The position numbers were made by a program, and so were the translations under genes. Of a DNA stretch of 64,000 nt, positions 63,650 through 64,000 are shown one piece after another (position 1 is the first letter of the stretch; every line of letters begins with the position of its first letter). The notes under the pieces are model-generated. The model searched no databases. It saw nothing but the letters and a program-made list of their open reading frames with translations, and was not told where the DNA came from. The DNA comes from Acidobacteriota bacterium (lineage in GTDB: Bacteria; Acidobacteriota; Vicinamibacteria; Vicinamibacterales; Vicinamibacteraceae): positions 1 through 64,000 of the forward strand of contig JADLFL010000040.1 of NCBI GenBank assembly GCA_020845575.1. Direction: 5' to 3'.

Positions 63650-64000
63650 ATGGTTCGAGGATGGCTCACCCGGCACGCGTGGCTGCTCGTGGCAGTCACG
63701 GTGGTGTTCGGTTCGTCGGTGCTGGCGTTGTCGGCGCAGGTCAGGTCGGGCGGCAAGGATACGGCGGTTCACGCGCGCAAGCCGTCGCGGCTGCTGATTC
63801 GGAAGGCGATGGTGATCTACGGCAACGGCAAGCCGCCGTATGGGCCGATGGACATCCTCGTGCAGGACGGCGTGATCGCGCGCGTCGCGCCGAACCTCCC
63901 CGTGGAGGCCGACGCCGTGATCGATGCGACGGGCAAGTACGTGATGCCCGGTCTCGTCGACACGCACATGCACTGGCACGACGAGCGCGCCGGCATCCCG
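63650..64000 (+). CDS. Amidohydrolase family protein (truncated by window end)
   Basis: The first 117 residues of a secreted amidohydrolase are visible. There is a signal anchor (about 10-30), then the composite domain start RLLIRKAMVIYGNG, MDILVQDGVIARVAPNLP, AVIDATGKYVMPGLVDTHMHWH. His106 and His108 form the first metal pair. The rest lies outside the window. It resembles imidazolonepropionase-like or D-aminoacylase-like secreted enzymes; the substrate is not resolvable from this part. It begins 13 bases after the preceding gene. Confidence 0.88.
   Translation, partial: MVRGWLTRHAWLLVAVTVVFGSSVLALSAQVRSGGKDTAVHARKPSRLLIRKAMVIYGNGKPPYGPMDILVQDGVIARVAPNLPVEADAVIDATGKYVMPGLVDTHMHWHDERAGIP

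Overview
This is a 64-kb, high-GC, densely coded chromosomal window. Genes sit on both strands in short operons with many 4-bp stop/start overlaps (ATGA, GTGA, TTGA). The gene mix points to an Acidobacteriota genome, probably Vicinamibacteria-like. The clues are an aldolase-type microcompartment, a DUF6807 (PmoA-like) protein, a VWFA-type secreted protein, an ADOP-type permease remnant, GldAFG-like ABC genes and many secreted hydrolases. The lineage is an inference from gene content only. No rRNA, tRNA, CRISPR array or intact transposase was seen.

Layout. 1-4 kb: two secreted carbohydrate-related proteins, a small DUF2188-like ORF, and tilS. 4-11 kb: ftsH-folP-cdaA-cdaR-glmM-pdxJ, which covers protein quality control, folate, c-di-AMP signalling, peptidoglycan precursor and vitamin B6. 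11.4-15.1 kb: a compact bacterial microcompartment (BMC) locus with a class II aldolase carrying a C-terminal encapsulation-type helix, one BMC-H, three BMC-P, a Cys/His-rich mini-protein with an encapsulation-like N-terminus, and a D-2-hydroxyacid dehydrogenase. 15-21.6 kb: nth, a methyltransferase, an APC permease, a cyclophilin and a queE-queC-alaX operon. 21.6-27.9 kb (minus): gldA-gldF-gldG-DUF4340-dacB. 28-31 kb: a zinc-type ArsR repressor with a textbook operator, its P1B-ATPase, and a polyacidic protein with its own promoter and structured leader. 31-34 kb: a GT-C membrane protein and a Pal-like lipoprotein.

34-42 kb is a pyrimidine region. pyrK-pyrD-pyrF run leftward and pyrR-pyrB-pyrC plus a phosphoribosyltransferase run rightward behind a PyrR-type RNA leader. 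A second pyrE lies at 49 kb. 42.8-49 kb: two glycosyltransferases, a TolC-like channel and an S9 peptidase. 49-51.6 kb: pyrE-truA and a DUF4143 ATPase with a near-perfect palindrome abutting its start. 51.6-55.8 kb is the most unfamiliar part: an ADOP remnant, then a 31-residue-repeat protein, a metzincin-like protease and a helical-repeat-like protein in tight order. 56-61 kb: an SDR, then uppS-cdsA-dxr-rseP (isoprenoid, phospholipid and envelope stress). 61-64 kb: secreted proteins and a truncated amidohydrolase.

Intergenic DNA carries three repeat classes: a roughly 167-bp TA-flanked MITE-like element, heptanucleotide tandem tracts, and short palindromic repeats that probably act as terminators.
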